Shown here: positions 27,566 through 36,790 of the stretch, piece by piece
How the letters are laid out: each line of letters starts with the position of its first letter
How positions within the stretch are numbered: position 1 is the first letter of the stretch
Source: an uncultured Lachnospiraceae bacterium
GTDB lineage: Bacteria > Bacillota > Clostridia > Lachnospirales > Lachnospiraceae
NCBI GenBank assembly: GCA_951802115.1
Contig: CATOPL010000004.1
Location: 62,001 to 126,000 of the forward strand
Length of the DNA: 64,000 nucleotides
Reading direction: 5' to 3'
Program-made: the position numbers and the translations under genes
The notes under the pieces: generated by a model
Told to the model about the DNA's origin: nothing
Database searches by the model: none
What the model saw: the letters and a program-made list of their open reading frames with translations, nothing else

Positions 27566-29014
27566 TCAAATAATATAGCGAAGCGGAATTCTTACGGTAA
27601 AAGTAGTGCCCTGACCCGTCTCACTCTGTACACGGATTGCCCCTCTGTGTGCCACGACCGCGCTTTTCGTAATCGCAAGCCCAAGTCCTGTGCCGCCAAT
27701 CTCACGGGAATGGGACTTATCCACCCGGTAAAACCTTTCAAATATATAATCCAGCGACTCCTGAGGAATCCCCATACCGGAATCACTGACCTTTACATAA
27801 AAAAACTTATGATCTGCATCCAGGCTGACCCTGACCCAACCGTTCTCGCGATTGTATTTGATTGCATTTTCCACCAGATTTGAAAAAGCCAGCGACAGTC
27901 TGGTCGTATCAATCTCCGCACTTACCTTGCGATTGCTTTCAAACACGACCTCTATGTTCGCCAGTTCTGCAATCGGGCGCAGACGCTTCAAAATCAGTTC
28001 CAGAAACTCATTGACATTCGTAACCGTCACATTCAGTTCCGTCACCTTGCGATCCGTTTTTACCAATGTCAGCAGATCGGAGATGATCGTATTTTCCCGG
28101 TCGATTTCTTCTGCTATATCCTGCATAAATTCCTGATACAGTTCCACGGGCGCACCCTCCTGCACAAGCAGAGAATCTGCCAGCACTTTCATGGAAGCAA
28201 GCGGCGTCTTCAGTTCATGGGAGACGTTTGAGACGAATTCCTGTCTGGATTCCTCCATCAGACGAAGTTTGGTCAGAAGGCTGTTGAATGTATTGGAAAT
28301 ATTCTCCGTCTCCGTACAATCGTGAATATCCAGATCTCCGTCCAGCGCCCCTTCTACCAGATCACCGATAAATTTATTCATATAGCGCAATGGTTTTACC
28401 AGCCATCCGGACAGGAAAACTGCCAGTGCCAGCACGCAGAGACTCCCTGCCACCAGCCAGATCTCCATAAAATTCCGCAGACTGTCGCGTCTGGCGTTCA
28501 GACTGTCTGTCGACGCACTGGCCAGAATCACCCCAATCACAGCTTTGTCTTCCGAACTGCTCATGATAGGAACTGTCATCTCGATAAACCGGCCGCTGAC
28601 ATAATGGCTCGTACTTTCACCTTTGAAGCATTTGATCACTTCTTCCGCCAGCATGGTACGGCCTTCTTCCAGCGCATATGTATCCACCATAATCTGAAAA
28701 TTACGGTCAATAATAAGAAGTCTTCCATCATACAGCGTGGCAAGCTGTGTAAGTTCGCCTGTGAGCGTCTCATTGCTCGGATCATCCAGATAATTAGCGC
28801 TTCCAAGCTGTGAAGCAAGAATCTGGCACTGATTATTCACATCATTTCCCAGCCTGGTAAGCGACTGCTCTGTATATGCAGATAAAAAGACCGACGAAAG
28901 AATCAGTGCCGGAACCGTTCCGATCAAAAAAAGAATCACCAGAATGCGAAAATTAAGACTTTTAAAAAATTTACCGTTCAGAAAAAAATTTTCCGCCACA
29001 TTCAGTTTAAGCAT
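27566..29014 (-). CDS. Membrane sensor histidine kinase (WalK/PhoR-like)
   Basis: 482 residues. TM1 at about 24-46 and TM2 at about 187-208 bracket a 140-residue extracellular sensor (LLIIDRNFQIMVDTYALE suggests a PAS/Cache-like fold). Then HAMP (about 208-262), HisKA with SNVSHELKTPLASM, HATPase_c with NLVENAIKYN, DSGMGIP and GGTGLGLAI. ATGCTTAA overlap with the upstream response regulator gene shows coupling. The signal is unknown; similarity to cell-wall kinases is by general layout only. Confidence 0.9.
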   Translation of the reverse strand: MLKLNVAENFFLNGKFFKSLNFRILVILFLIGTVPALILSSVFLSAYTEQSLTRLGNDVNNQCQILASQLGSANYLDDPSNETLTGELTQLATLYDGRLLIIDRNFQIMVDTYALEEGRTMLAEEVIKCFKGESTSHYVSGRFIEMTVPIMSSSEDKAVIGVILASASTDSLNARRDSLRNFMEIWLVAGSLCVLALAVFLSGWLVKPLRYMNKFIGDLVEGALDGDLDIHDCTETENISNTFNSLLTKLRLMEESRQEFVSNVSHELKTPLASMKVLADSLLVQEGAPVELYQEFMQDIAEEIDRENTIISDLLTLVKTDRKVTELNVTVTNVNEFLELILKRLRPIAELANIEVVFESNRKVSAEIDTTRLSLAFSNLVENAIKYNRENGWVRVSLDADHKFFYVKVSDSGMGIPQESLDYIFERFYRVDKSHSREIGGTGLGLAITKSAVVAHRGAIRVQSETGQGTTFTVRIPLRYII

Positions 29015-29696
29015 TGAAATAATACCCTACTCCCCACTTGGTATGTACATACTTCGGTTCGCTTGGTTTCTGCTCAATTTTTTCGCGAAGCCTCCGGATA
29101 TGCACATCCACCGTACGCACATCGCCTGGATAATCATATCCCCAAACTGCATTGAGAAGATGATCCCGGCTGTATACCTTATTCGGGTTCAGCGCCATAA
29201 GCTCCAGAAGATCAAATTCCTTGGCCGTCAGATTGATCTCTCTTCCGGCTATATTCAGTCTGCGGCTCTCACAGTCCAGATGAAACTCTCCTTTGTCAAC
29301 GACCCTGCGCTTCTCTTTTTCCGGCGCCTTTTTTCTGGTACGGCGCATAATAGCTTTGATTCTGGCCTTTACTTCCAGAATATTAAACGGTTTCGTTATA
29401 TAATCATCCGCACCGTAATCCAGGCCCAGAATCTTATCCATATCATCGCCTTTTGCAGTCAGCATGACCACCGGAACACTGGAAAATTCTCTAAGCTGCT
29501 GACATACTTCAAAACCTGTCAGTTTCGGAAGCATTACATCCAGGAGAACAATGTCATACTCATTGTCTTTGATCATTTCCAGCGCTTCTTCTCCATCATA
29601 GGCACAGTCCACCTCCATACCGTCCTGCTCAAGACTGAACCGGATTCCTTTAACGATCAGCTTCTCATCGTCCACTACCAATACTTTCTGTCCCAT
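29007..29696 (-). CDS. OmpR-family response regulator
   Basis: 229 residues from ATG 29696 (GAGGTGG just upstream; the track's extra codons are from a TTG). Receiver about 1-120: acidic pair VVDDEK, phospho-Asp in LLDVMLPKLTG, Thr in MLTAKGDD, Lys in ITKPFN. Winged-helix output about 135-229 (LTAKEFDLLELMALNPNKV, VDVHIRRLREKIE, VGYYF). Partner of the kinase overlapping its 3' end. Downstream of comEA by 8 bases. Confidence 0.93.
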   Translation of the reverse strand: MGQKVLVVDDEKLIVKGIRFSLEQDGMEVDCAYDGEEALEMIKDNEYDIVLLDVMLPKLTGFEVCQQLREFSSVPVVMLTAKGDDMDKILGLDYGADDYITKPFNILEVKARIKAIMRRTRKKAPEKEKRRVVDKGEFHLDCESRRLNIAGREINLTAKEFDLLELMALNPNKVYSRDHLLNAVWGYDYPGDVRTVDVHIRRLREKIEQKPSEPKYVHTKWGVGYYFNA

Positions 29697-29704
29697 TTCC
29701 CACC

Positions 29705-30217
29705 TCAATCAACTGCTATCTGATTTTGTATTTTAGAAAAAATGCCTTCCTTAATGCCCGGAACCAGCATAATATCTTCTTCTTTTGTAAATAAGCCGTT
29801 CTGTGTGCGATACTCAATGATCGCTTTCGCCCGGGTTTCTCCAATGCCGTTCAAAGTCATAAGTTCTTCCGCGCCTGCAGAATTGATGTTGATTTTTCCG
29901 TCGGATCCCGCCGTTTCATTTGCAAAGAGTCCGGACTCCTGTTCTTTCTTTCCTCCGGCCTGCTCCAAATCCAACCTGTCTTTCTGACCGTTTCGCTGCT
30001 CAGAAGTCTCTGTCTGTTCCTGCGTTCCCTGCCAAACAGACCTGTTCTCTTTGATTTCTTCCGTCTCATCCGAATTTTCTTCTTCGCAGAAAAATGTCAG
30101 TTCTTCCTTTCCTCTAAGCTGCAGGCCACAGAAAGAAGTGCTGCATCCGGCCAGACACAAAAGAATGCCTGCACAGGCCAGATATACTACTGTCCGCCAT
30201 GTTCTTTGATACTTCAT
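29705..30217 (-). CDS. ComEA-type helix-hairpin-helix DNA-binding protein
   Basis: 170 residues from ATG 30217 (AAAGGAAG 8 bases upstream). Hydrophobic N-terminus ending in LLCLAGC, which reads as a lipobox and so suggests a lipoprotein rather than the transmembrane anchor of Bacillus ComEA. A charged Glu/Gln linker (about 55-105) precedes two HhH motifs at about 108-170 (INSAGAEELMTLNGIGETRAKAIIEYR, then IMLVPGIKEG). It binds incoming double-stranded DNA for transformation. Linked to comEC through the two-component genes. Confidence 0.87.
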   Translation of the reverse strand: MKYQRTWRTVVYLACAGILLCLAGCSTSFCGLQLRGKEELTFFCEEENSDETEEIKENRSVWQGTQEQTETSEQRNGQKDRLDLEQAGGKKEQESGLFANETAGSDGKININSAGAEELMTLNGIGETRAKAIIEYRTQNGLFTKEEDIMLVPGIKEGIFSKIQNQIAVD

Positions 30218-30297
30218 ATTCTTCTTCCTTTCGGAAGAAAAGTCATCCATGCCTGTTTTCATTGTAACGGACTTGTATCAGAAACACAAGAAAAATC

Positions 30298-30732
30298 TTA
30301 ACTTTCCCACTCAAATAATATTACGCCTGCCACTGCTACCAAAAGCCCTGCCAGCTTCCGGACAGAAAAGTCTCCCTTTTCTACTCCGAACAGGCCAAGC
30401 AGCTCCACTCCCCACGAGACGGAAAGCTGGGCAATCACGATCAGCATAGTTGATTTTGCCGGACCCAGAACAGACATACTCTGAATCACCGTATAGGTGA
30501 TAAACGCGCCGAAAACTCCGCCCAGCAGTACATATTTGGGATTTATTTTCAGCAGTGCGGAAAAACTGCTTCTGTCAGACACTGCCCATACGGCAAGACA
30601 GGTCAGCAGTGCAGAAAACTGTACCCAGGACGCCGATACCCACATACTGCTCTGCTTGGTCACTTCCGTATTAAAAACACCCTGAAGGCTCATCAGCGCA
30701 CCTGATATCAATGCAATAAAAATTCCAGTCAT
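30298..30732 (-). CDS. DMT-superfamily (YdcZ/DUF606-type) membrane protein
   Basis: 144 residues with five hydrophobic helices and almost no loops: GIFIALISGALMSLQGVFNT at the start, WVQFSALLTCLAVWAV, YVLLGGVFGAFITYTVIQSM, TMLIVIAQLSVSWGVELLGL, and LAGLLVAVAGVILF at the end. Layout and the GAxMSLQGVFN motif match YdcZ half-size transporters, which usually work as pairs or dimers. No second copy adjacent. Substrate unknown. Confidence 0.8.
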   Translation of the reverse strand: MTGIFIALISGALMSLQGVFNTEVTKQSSMWVSASWVQFSALLTCLAVWAVSDRSSFSALLKINPKYVLLGGVFGAFITYTVIQSMSVLGPAKSTMLIVIAQLSVSWGVELLGLFGVEKGDFSVRKLAGLLVAVAGVILFEWES

Positions 30733-30817
30733 AGGGACCCCTCCTTTTTTTCAAGTGTGTCCATATAACCGGAATTCTATACTTTTTGAACTACTAATGT
30801 TCAATAAGGTATACTTT

Positions 30818-32194
30818 TTAATTCAACTGTGTTTCCAGAAGTTCTTTAAAACCAGTCATTCTTTCTCCCGCATCCGCTCCGCGCCAGATATCTGCCAGGA
30901 CTACCTCAAGCTGCAGCCACATATTGGACAGTTCCATGATTTTCGGAACTTCTGCAGCCGCCTCATATGCTTCATATACGGTCATATATTGATCGGCATT
31001 TTCCCCGTCCGGGGACGTCTGGGACTGCCCCAAAAGACGATCATACAGAGACTGATAACCCCAAATTCCCTCTTTTTCTTCCGGTTCTGATGATCCGAGA
31101 AGATTTTTACAGGCTGTCAGTTTCTTTGCCTCCTCATAAAGTCTGTCCGCCCGCTCCTGCGTCAGATATCTCGCACAGGCTTCTGCAGCTTTTACATTGG
31201 AAGAATATGGATTCACCACCACACTGTTTGTTACTGACAATCCCCTGGAACTGAGCGTATCTGTCAGCGGCGGAAGCTGGATCACCTGATAAAAAGGATC
31301 AAAATGAGCACCTTCCTCCTCTTCATATTCCGGTATCTCGCCTGCCGCAACTGCCCGGTCCAGCTCCGCCAGCATGGGCACATTGACAATGGTAAATACC
31401 GATTTCCCGTCAATAAATTCCTGAATTACTTCTTCTGAAGTTACTGTATCGGCATCTATGGCAAAAAATCCGTTCAGACTCTGGTAATAATTCATACAGC
31501 TGATAATCTGCTCCAGGTCCATGGAAACCATCTGCTTATCGTCCCCTTCTGGCCCGCCCAGATTCGTATATGCTCCCAGGAACATATAATTATTGATTAC
31601 ATCCGCCACATTCCATTTAAAAATATGTTCTACTTTTTCAGTCAGTGCATCCGCTTCAAAATTTTCCGCATAAGCCAGAATCCCTTCTATACTTTGAGGA
31701 ACCTCCTCCGGTTTTACATAATACCGGTTATACAGCATAAAACAGGTCTCAATGAAAAAAGGCCTTGCCACTACATTTCCGTCATAAGTAACCGCCTGCA
31801 CAGCCTTTTCAGAATAAATATCCGACAGCCCGGTATCCTTTACCGGCACGGCCAGTCCGGCCAGAACAGCTTTTTCAAGAAGCGCGCTGGAGGCAACATA
31901 CAAATCCGGTCCCTGCATTTCTTCCGCCACAGATTTATCGCTGATATGTTCAATATAATCCACTTCAGAAACCAGCTCTGCACGTACTTCCACCTGATAT
32001 CTGGATGCCGTCTCTGCCGCAGCCGCCTCCATATAGTCCTGAATATCCGGATCTGTATACCAGATCAGAAGCGGACGTTCCACAATGATCTCTTCTTCCT
32101 CAGGCTTTTCTTTCAGCCCCATATGCACCAGCTCCGCTGCCAGCAGAAGCACGATCAGCACTGCGACGATTCTCTGGTATTTTATTGTCATCAT
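30818..32194 (-). CDS. Orphan extracellular solute-binding protein, no lipobox
   Basis: 458 residues; ATG 32194 and the next ATG 32191 are both possible behind AAAGGAAC. An N-terminal hydrophobic segment (IVAVLIVLLLAAELVHM) lacks a Cys lipobox and a clear signal-peptidase site, so the protein may stay anchored by it. The rest is a periplasmic-binding fold: LLIWYTDPDIQDYMEAAAAE at the start, PDLYVASSALLEKAVLAGLAVPV, PFFIETCFMLYNRYYVK, SVTNSVVVNPYSSN. This resembles group 1 sugar-binding proteins. No ABC permease or ATPase lies nearby, so it may serve a sensor or a permease coded elsewhere. 78 bases separate it from argD. Confidence 0.72.
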   Translation of the reverse strand: MMTIKYQRIVAVLIVLLLAAELVHMGLKEKPEEEEIIVERPLLIWYTDPDIQDYMEAAAAETASRYQVEVRAELVSEVDYIEHISDKSVAEEMQGPDLYVASSALLEKAVLAGLAVPVKDTGLSDIYSEKAVQAVTYDGNVVARPFFIETCFMLYNRYYVKPEEVPQSIEGILAYAENFEADALTEKVEHIFKWNVADVINNYMFLGAYTNLGGPEGDDKQMVSMDLEQIISCMNYYQSLNGFFAIDADTVTSEEVIQEFIDGKSVFTIVNVPMLAELDRAVAAGEIPEYEEEEGAHFDPFYQVIQLPPLTDTLSSRGLSVTNSVVVNPYSSNVKAAEACARYLTQERADRLYEEAKKLTACKNLLGSSEPEEKEGIWGYQSLYDRLLGQSQTSPDGENADQYMTVYEAYEAAAEVPKIMELSNMWLQLEVVLADIWRGADAGERMTGFKELLETQLN

Positions 32195-32272
32195 GTTCCT
32201 TTCTGTCTTTTAAATCACTGTCCTGCTGCACAGTCGCACCGCAGAACAGCTTTGTCCCATACAATCAGTGTA

Positions 32273-33457
32273 TCAAAACGACGCTTCCAGTCTCTTCACC
32301 ATATCGTCTACATCTTCCCTGGTGATCACCAGCGGCGGGGTAAAACGGAGTACATTGCTGCCCGCCGTAATTACGACCAGACCGTTTTCAAGAGCGCGGT
32401 TCACAATCTCGCCTACCGGTCGGCCGGTCACTTCCAGCCCCTGCAGCATACCTTTTCCACGGCGCTCTTTCAGAAAATCATATTTTCCTGCCAGTTCATC
32501 CAGCTTTTCTGTCAGATACGCACCAACGGTGCGTACATGCTCCACAATCTGCTCTTTTTCGTAAAGATCAAATACTTTGCTGACAGCCGCGCAGACAAAA
32601 GGATTGCCGCCGTAAGTCGTACCATGATCTCCCGCCTTCAAAGAGCTTTCCGCCGCCTTCTTTCCAAGCACAAAAGCTCCCACCGGAACTCCGCATCCAA
32701 TCGCTTTGGCACAGGTCATAATGTCCGGTTCCACACCATATTCCTGCCATGCGAACATATATCCGGTCCGGCCCATACCGCACTGAATCTCATCCAGAAT
32801 CAGCAGAATATCGCGCTCCTCACACAACGCTTTCACTCCGCGCAGAAATTCCTCCGTAGCAGCATAGATACCGCCTTCTCCCTGAACTGTCTCCAGGATA
32901 ACGGCACAGGTTTTATCTGTTATCTGTGCCTTTACACTTTCCAGATCATTGTAGTCTGCAAACCGGACACCCGGCAGCAGCGGGCGAAACGGAATCTGAT
33001 ATTTCTCATTCCCGGTGACTGACAGAGCACCCAGACTTCTTCCGTGAAAAGAATGGTTCATGGCAATGATTTCATGATCCGCTTCTCCATCTTTTTCATA
33101 CGCATACTTCCTGGCCGCTTTTAAAGCGCCTTCGATCGCTTCTGTCCCGCTGTTTGTAAAAAACACTTTGGACATGCCGCTGGCTTTTATAACCTTTTCT
33201 GCCGCTTCCATCATCGGCTTCGTATAAAAAAGGTTGGAAACATGCGTCAGCTTATCAATCTGCTCCTTTAATGTCTGCGTATATTCTTTATGATTGTATC
33301 CAAGCGACTGTACGGCAATTCCGGCTGCAAAATCCAGATATTTTTTTCCGTCCACATCATACAGGTGCACACCCTCTCCGTGGTCAAAGACTATCGGGAA
33401 TCGATTATAGGTGTGTAAAATAGCCTCCTCAGCCTTCTCAATATATGGATTACTCAT
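32273..33457 (-). CDS. argD: Acetylornithine aminotransferase
   Basis: 394 residues from ATG 33457, which overlaps the argB stop (ATGAGTAA). Class-III PLP aminotransferase: [32 protein letters not shown] (Asp for the pyridine N), [15 protein letters not shown] (PLP Lys) and HGTTYGGNP. Converts N-acetylglutamate semialdehyde to N-acetylornithine in arginine synthesis. Last arg gene of the minus-strand run. Confidence 0.94.
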   Translation of the reverse strand: MSNPYIEKAEEAILHTYNRFPIVFDHGEGVHLYDVDGKKYLDFAAGIAVQSLGYNHKEYTQTLKEQIDKLTHVSNLFYTKPMMEAAEKVIKASGMSKVFFTNSGTEAIEGALKAARKYAYEKDGEADHEIIAMNHSFHGRSLGALSVTGNEKYQIPFRPLLPGVRFADYNDLESVKAQITDKTCAVILETVQGEGGIYAATEEFLRGVKALCEERDILLILDEIQCGMGRTGYMFAWQEYGVEPDIMTCAKAIGCGVPVGAFVLGKKAAESSLKAGDHGTTYGGNPFVCAAVSKVFDLYEKEQIVEHVRTVGAYLTEKLDELAGKYDFLKERRGKGMLQGLEVTGRPVGEIVNRALENGLVVITAGSNVLRFTPPLVITREDVDDMVKRLEASF

Positions 33458-34346
33458 GATAAAATTTCTCCTCCGTATCTCCCAGAATTGCCGTACCGAT
33501 GCCTTTGTTGGAAAACACTTCCAAAAGAATACTGTGCATGATCCTTCCGTCCATAATATGAACTCTGGATACCCCCGCTTCGATGGCATCAATACAGTTG
33601 CCAAGCTTCGGCAGCATCCCTCCGCCGATCGTCCCGCTTTCCAGAAGTTCTCTCGCTTCGCTGATGGTAATCTCCGAAATCAAAGAATCCTTGTCATCAA
33701 AATCCCGGTAAACACCTTCAATATCTGTTAAAAATGCCAGTTTCTCCGCCTTCACCGCTCTGGCAATGGCACACGCCGCATCATCTGCATTGATATTATA
33801 GGTTTCAAATTTTTCATCCAGTCCTACCGGACAGACAATCGGCAGAAAATCTTTTTCCAGAAGATCGTACAGAATCTTCGGATTGACTTCTGTAATCTCT
33901 CCCACATACCCCAGGTCTTCTCCATCTGCGTATTTCTTTTCCACTTTCAGAAGACCGCCGTCTTTGCCGCTGATGCCTACTGCCTTGACACCCAGTTCCT
34001 GCACCATGGTTACAAGTCCTTTGTTTACTCTGCCCAGTACCATCTCGGCTATCTCCATCGTATCTGCATCTGTCACCCGAAGCCCGTTCACAAAACGCGG
34101 CTCCATACCTGTTTTCTGGACCCACTTGCTGATCTCCCTGCCGCCTCCGTGTACGATAATCGGTTTAAAGCCGACCAGCTTTAAAAGCGTCACGTCACTG
34201 ATCACGCTTTTTTTCAGAGTCTCATCCACCATCGCGCTGCCTCCGTATTTTACCACGATGATCTTACGGTTAAAACGCTGGATATATGGAAGCGCCTCCA
34301 CCAGGACGGCTGCTTTCTCCAGATATTTCTCTGTGTCTTCTCTCAT
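33450..34346 (-). CDS. argB: Acetylglutamate kinase
   Basis: 298 residues, AGGAG 3-4 bases before the [17 protein letters not shown] and [13 protein letters not shown] form the phosphate and substrate sites, [13 protein letters not shown] and [15 protein letters not shown] the nucleotide end. Phosphorylates N-acetylglutamate; in bacteria with a cyclic pathway it is the usual target of arginine feedback, and the N-terminal helix typical of arginine-sensitive forms ([16 protein letters not shown]) is present. Overlaps argD by 8 bases. Confidence 0.95.
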   Translation of the reverse strand: MREDTEKYLEKAAVLVEALPYIQRFNRKIIVVKYGGSAMVDETLKKSVISDVTLLKLVGFKPIIVHGGGREISKWVQKTGMEPRFVNGLRVTDADTMEIAEMVLGRVNKGLVTMVQELGVKAVGISGKDGGLLKVEKKYADGEDLGYVGEITEVNPKILYDLLEKDFLPIVCPVGLDEKFETYNINADDAACAIARAVKAEKLAFLTDIEGVYRDFDDKDSLISEITISEARELLESGTIGGGMLPKLGNCIDAIEAGVSRVHIMDGRIMHSILLEVFSNKGIGTAILGDTEEKFYHE

Positions 34347-34721
34347 AATCTCCTGCTCCTCATCTGCTGCTGTGCCTTTTATTTTACACAGCCGTCATTT
34401 TTCAGCTTCTTTATGCTCCACAGCTCCTCTGCCTGCCTGTGTTTCCAATAATCTTACTACCCTCAGTGGATGAGGGTACTGATGATACAGTCCACTTTAA
34501 AGCGTGCCTGAAAATCACTTTCCAGTATCTCTGCGTCGCACTTTGCAGGAAATTTGACCCTGATGAACAACGCGCAGAGGGCTGCGCGTATCATAAATCC
34601 GAACCAAATATACTGCAAAGCAGGACACACAGACGGCAGGAAAGAATTTTCAGACACGCTCTGGAATACTGAATAGCAAATGTTCGCTGTAGTTCCGCCA
34701 GAACCGTCCTGCGTTCAGAAA
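34347..34721. other. 375-bp gap inside the arg run, no gene seen
   Basis: It separates argB from rubrerythrin. The only structure I see is an 8-bp inverted repeat, TACCCTCA (34458-34465) / TGAGGGTA (34471-34478), without a T-run, and the 18-base sequence TTTTCAGACACGCTCTGG at 34647-34664, which recurs after argG. The ORF-track entries 34439 (plus) and 34463 (minus) have no ribosome site or family look. A separate argB promoter is likely but not identified. Confidence 0.4.
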
Positions 34722-35258
34722 TCAGTAGTTTTCCGCACTGATCTCAAAGTAACTCTGTGGATGGTTACAGGTCGGACATACCTCCGGCGCCTCAGCGCCC
34801 ACCACAATGTGGCCGCAGTTACGGCATTCCCATACTTTCACTTCGCTTTTTGCAAAAACCTGTGCCGTCTCGATGTTATTCAGAAGCGCACGATATCTCT
34901 CTTCATGATGCTTTTCAATAGCCGCTACCAGAAGGAACTTTTTCGCCAGCTCCGGAAAGCCTTCGCTCTCCGCAGTTTTCGCAAATTCTTCATACATATC
35001 CGTCCATTCAAAATTCTCGCCGTCAGCCGCTGCTGCCAGATTCGCTTTTGTATCGCCGATCCCGCTCAGCTCTTTAAGCCACATTTTCGCATGTTCTTTT
35101 TCATTGTCGGCTGTTTTTAAAAATAAAGAAGAAATCTGCTCATATCCTTCTTTTTTAGCCACAGAAGCAAAATATGTATATTTGTTTCTCGCCTGCGATT
35201 CACCGGCAAATGCCGCCTCAAGATTTTTTTCTGTCTGTGTTCCTGCATATTTACTCAT
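34722..35258 (-). CDS. rbr: Rubrerythrin
   Basis: 178 residues, AAAGGAG upstream. Ferritin-like diiron domain about 1-140 with ExxH pairs ([44 protein letters not shown]), then a rubredoxin-like iron site with two CxxC pairs ([12 protein letters not shown] and [14 protein letters not shown]). Reduces hydrogen peroxide in anaerobes. It has its own promoter and a dyad leader and interrupts the arg gene run, so it is an independent unit. Confidence 0.95.
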   Translation of the reverse strand: MSKYAGTQTEKNLEAAFAGESQARNKYTYFASVAKKEGYEQISSLFLKTADNEKEHAKMWLKELSGIGDTKANLAAAADGENFEWTDMYEEFAKTAESEGFPELAKKFLLVAAIEKHHEERYRALLNNIETAQVFAKSEVKVWECRNCGHIVVGAEAPEVCPTCNHPQSYFEISAENY

Positions 35259-35289
35259 GCTCTGTCTCTCCTTTTTTCTCTTTCACATC

Positions 35290-35328
35290 TATCCTGACAG
35301 CCCCCTCAGTGACAGTTCTGTCAGGATA
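35290..35328 (-). promoter_or_regulatory. Nested inverted repeats in the rbr leader
   Basis: TATCCTGACAG (35290-35300) and CTGTCAGGATA (35318-35328) are a perfect 11-bp inverted repeat. An extra TGACAG copy at 35310-35315 can instead pair with CTGTCA at 35318-35323. So the 3' arm (in plus orientation) has two exclusive partners. On the minus strand the element begins about 8 bases after the expected transcription start and ends about 30 bases before the ATG. It could be a repressor operator or an RNA switch; no T-run, so not a simple terminator. Confidence 0.5.
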
Positions 35329-35342
35329 CACTGCTGTCTCCA

Positions 35343-35371
35343 AGTATAACAGAGATTCTTCTGCAATTCAA
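35343..35371 (-). promoter_or_regulatory. Sigma-A promoter of rubrerythrin
   Basis: On minus: TTGAAT (35371-35366), 17-base spacer, TATACT (35348-35343). Confidence 0.75.
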
Positions 35372-35530
35372 TGGAATCAGCATATCAATGTCAAAACGAT
35401 CCAGCAATTTCTCCTGCCTATCATACAGATATCAATGCACAGATCCGGAATATCGCAGGTAAAGCGGCCCACTCGCAGATCGTCCAGTGTAAATATTTCC
35501 CGAAGTCTGGCGATATACGCAATCTGATGA

Positions 35531-36754
35531 TCAGCTCCGATAGTCTGCGTTAATGTTGACATATTCATGGGTCAGATCACATCCCCAGGCGGTGGCGGAT
35601 GCCTGCCCCATCTTTACATCCGCGATCGCCGTCACATGCTCTTCTGACAAAATTTTAGTCGCCAGTTCCTCGCTGTATCCGGTCGACACTCCATTTTCAA
35701 TAATTTTCAGTTTCCCTGCCGGACTCTCAAAATACAGATCTACTTTTTCCGGATCAAACTGCACACCGGAATATCCCATGGCGCACAAAATCCGTCCCCA
35801 GTTGGCATCATGTCCGTATATTGCCGCTTTCGTCAGGCTGGAGGTAATGACCGATTTACTCAGCGTCACCGCCTGCTCTTTACTTTCTGCTCCGATTATT
35901 TTTACCTCGAACAGACAGGTAGCTCCTTCCCCGTCCCCCGCGATCTTCTTTGCCAGCTCTGTATTGACATAATTCAGCGCTGCTTTAAAAGCTGCATAAT
36001 TCTCATCTTCTTTTGCAATCAGCGGATTTTCCGCCATACCATTGGCAAGCAGCAGCACGGTATCATTGGTTGACGTGTCTCCGTCCACAGAAACCATATT
36101 ATAGGTATCTTTAATGTCCTCACTCAGCGCCTTCTGCAGCATTTCCTTCGTGATAGCCGCGTCCGTGGTCACAAATCCCAGCATTGTACACATATTGGGA
36201 TGAATCATGCCGGACCCTTTGCACATACCGCCCACCGTAACGGTTCTGCCGCCGATCTCCACCTGTACCGCTGCGTATTTGGGTTTCGTATCCGTAGTCA
36301 TGATCGCCTTTGCCGCTTCCAGCCCGGCTTCTTCCGTATCTCTCCGGTTTTCAGTCAAAAGAGCCACCCCATCCCGGATTTTCTCTATGGGAAGCTGCAT
36401 CCCGATGACGCCCGTGGACGCCACCAGTACCGAAGACACCGGAATCCGAAGCAGCCGCTCTACAGCCTGAGCTGTCTGCTCACAATATCCATATCCTTGT
36501 GTCCCTGTACAGGCATTGGCAATACCGGAGTTAACGACCACCGCATGCACTTTTGTAGATTTTTTCACAATCTCCTGATCCCATCTGACCGGCGCCGCCT
36601 TGACCACATTGGTAGTAAATGTTCCCGCCGCCACACACGGAGTCTGGCTGTAGATCAGCGCCATATCCTTCCTGTCCTTGTATTTGATCTGCGCTGCTGC
36701 TGCCGCCGCTTCAAATCCCTTTGCTGCTGTCACTCCGCCGCTTATGATTTTCAT
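35531..36754 (-). CDS. argJ: Bifunctional ornithine acetyltransferase / N-acetylglutamate synthase
   Basis: 407 residues, AGGAGG upstream. The self-cleavage site is NMCTMLGF: Thr is the N-terminal nucleophile of the beta chain, with Cys in place of the usual Ala before it. Other family parts: VASTGVIGMQLP, KGSGMIHPNM, VDGDTSTNDT, HDANWGRI. Transfers acetyl from acetylornithine to glutamate, giving the cyclic pathway. Whether it can also use acetyl-CoA cannot be read from sequence. A GNAT enzyme lies just upstream and may supply that step. Confidence 0.95.
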   Translation of the reverse strand: MKIISGGVTAAKGFEAAAAAAQIKYKDRKDMALIYSQTPCVAAGTFTTNVVKAAPVRWDQEIVKKSTKVHAVVVNSGIANACTGTQGYGYCEQTAQAVERLLRIPVSSVLVASTGVIGMQLPIEKIRDGVALLTENRRDTEEAGLEAAKAIMTTDTKPKYAAVQVEIGGRTVTVGGMCKGSGMIHPNMCTMLGFVTTDAAITKEMLQKALSEDIKDTYNMVSVDGDTSTNDTVLLLANGMAENPLIAKEDENYAAFKAALNYVNTELAKKIAGDGEGATCLFEVKIIGAESKEQAVTLSKSVITSSLTKAAIYGHDANWGRILCAMGYSGVQFDPEKVDLYFESPAGKLKIIENGVSTGYSEELATKILSEEHVTAIADVKMGQASATAWGCDLTHEYVNINADYRS

Positions 36755-36790
36755 CTTCTATCCTCCTGCTTAAAATGCTTTGGTTTCACA

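Noticed and set aside
31625-33022. 465-residue plus-strand ORF
   Set aside because: Runs antisense across the solute-binding gene and argD; His/Arg/Phe-rich composition typical of a complement frame; no ribosome site or family motif.
34439-34672. 77-residue plus ORF in the arg gap
   Set aside because: Internal ATG without ribosome site; a competing minus ORF covers the same bases; neither looks like a known family.
35377-35568. 63-residue minus ORF at the end of argJ
   Set aside because: Overlaps argJ in another frame and lies largely in the rbr upstream region; no ribosome site and no recognisable pattern.
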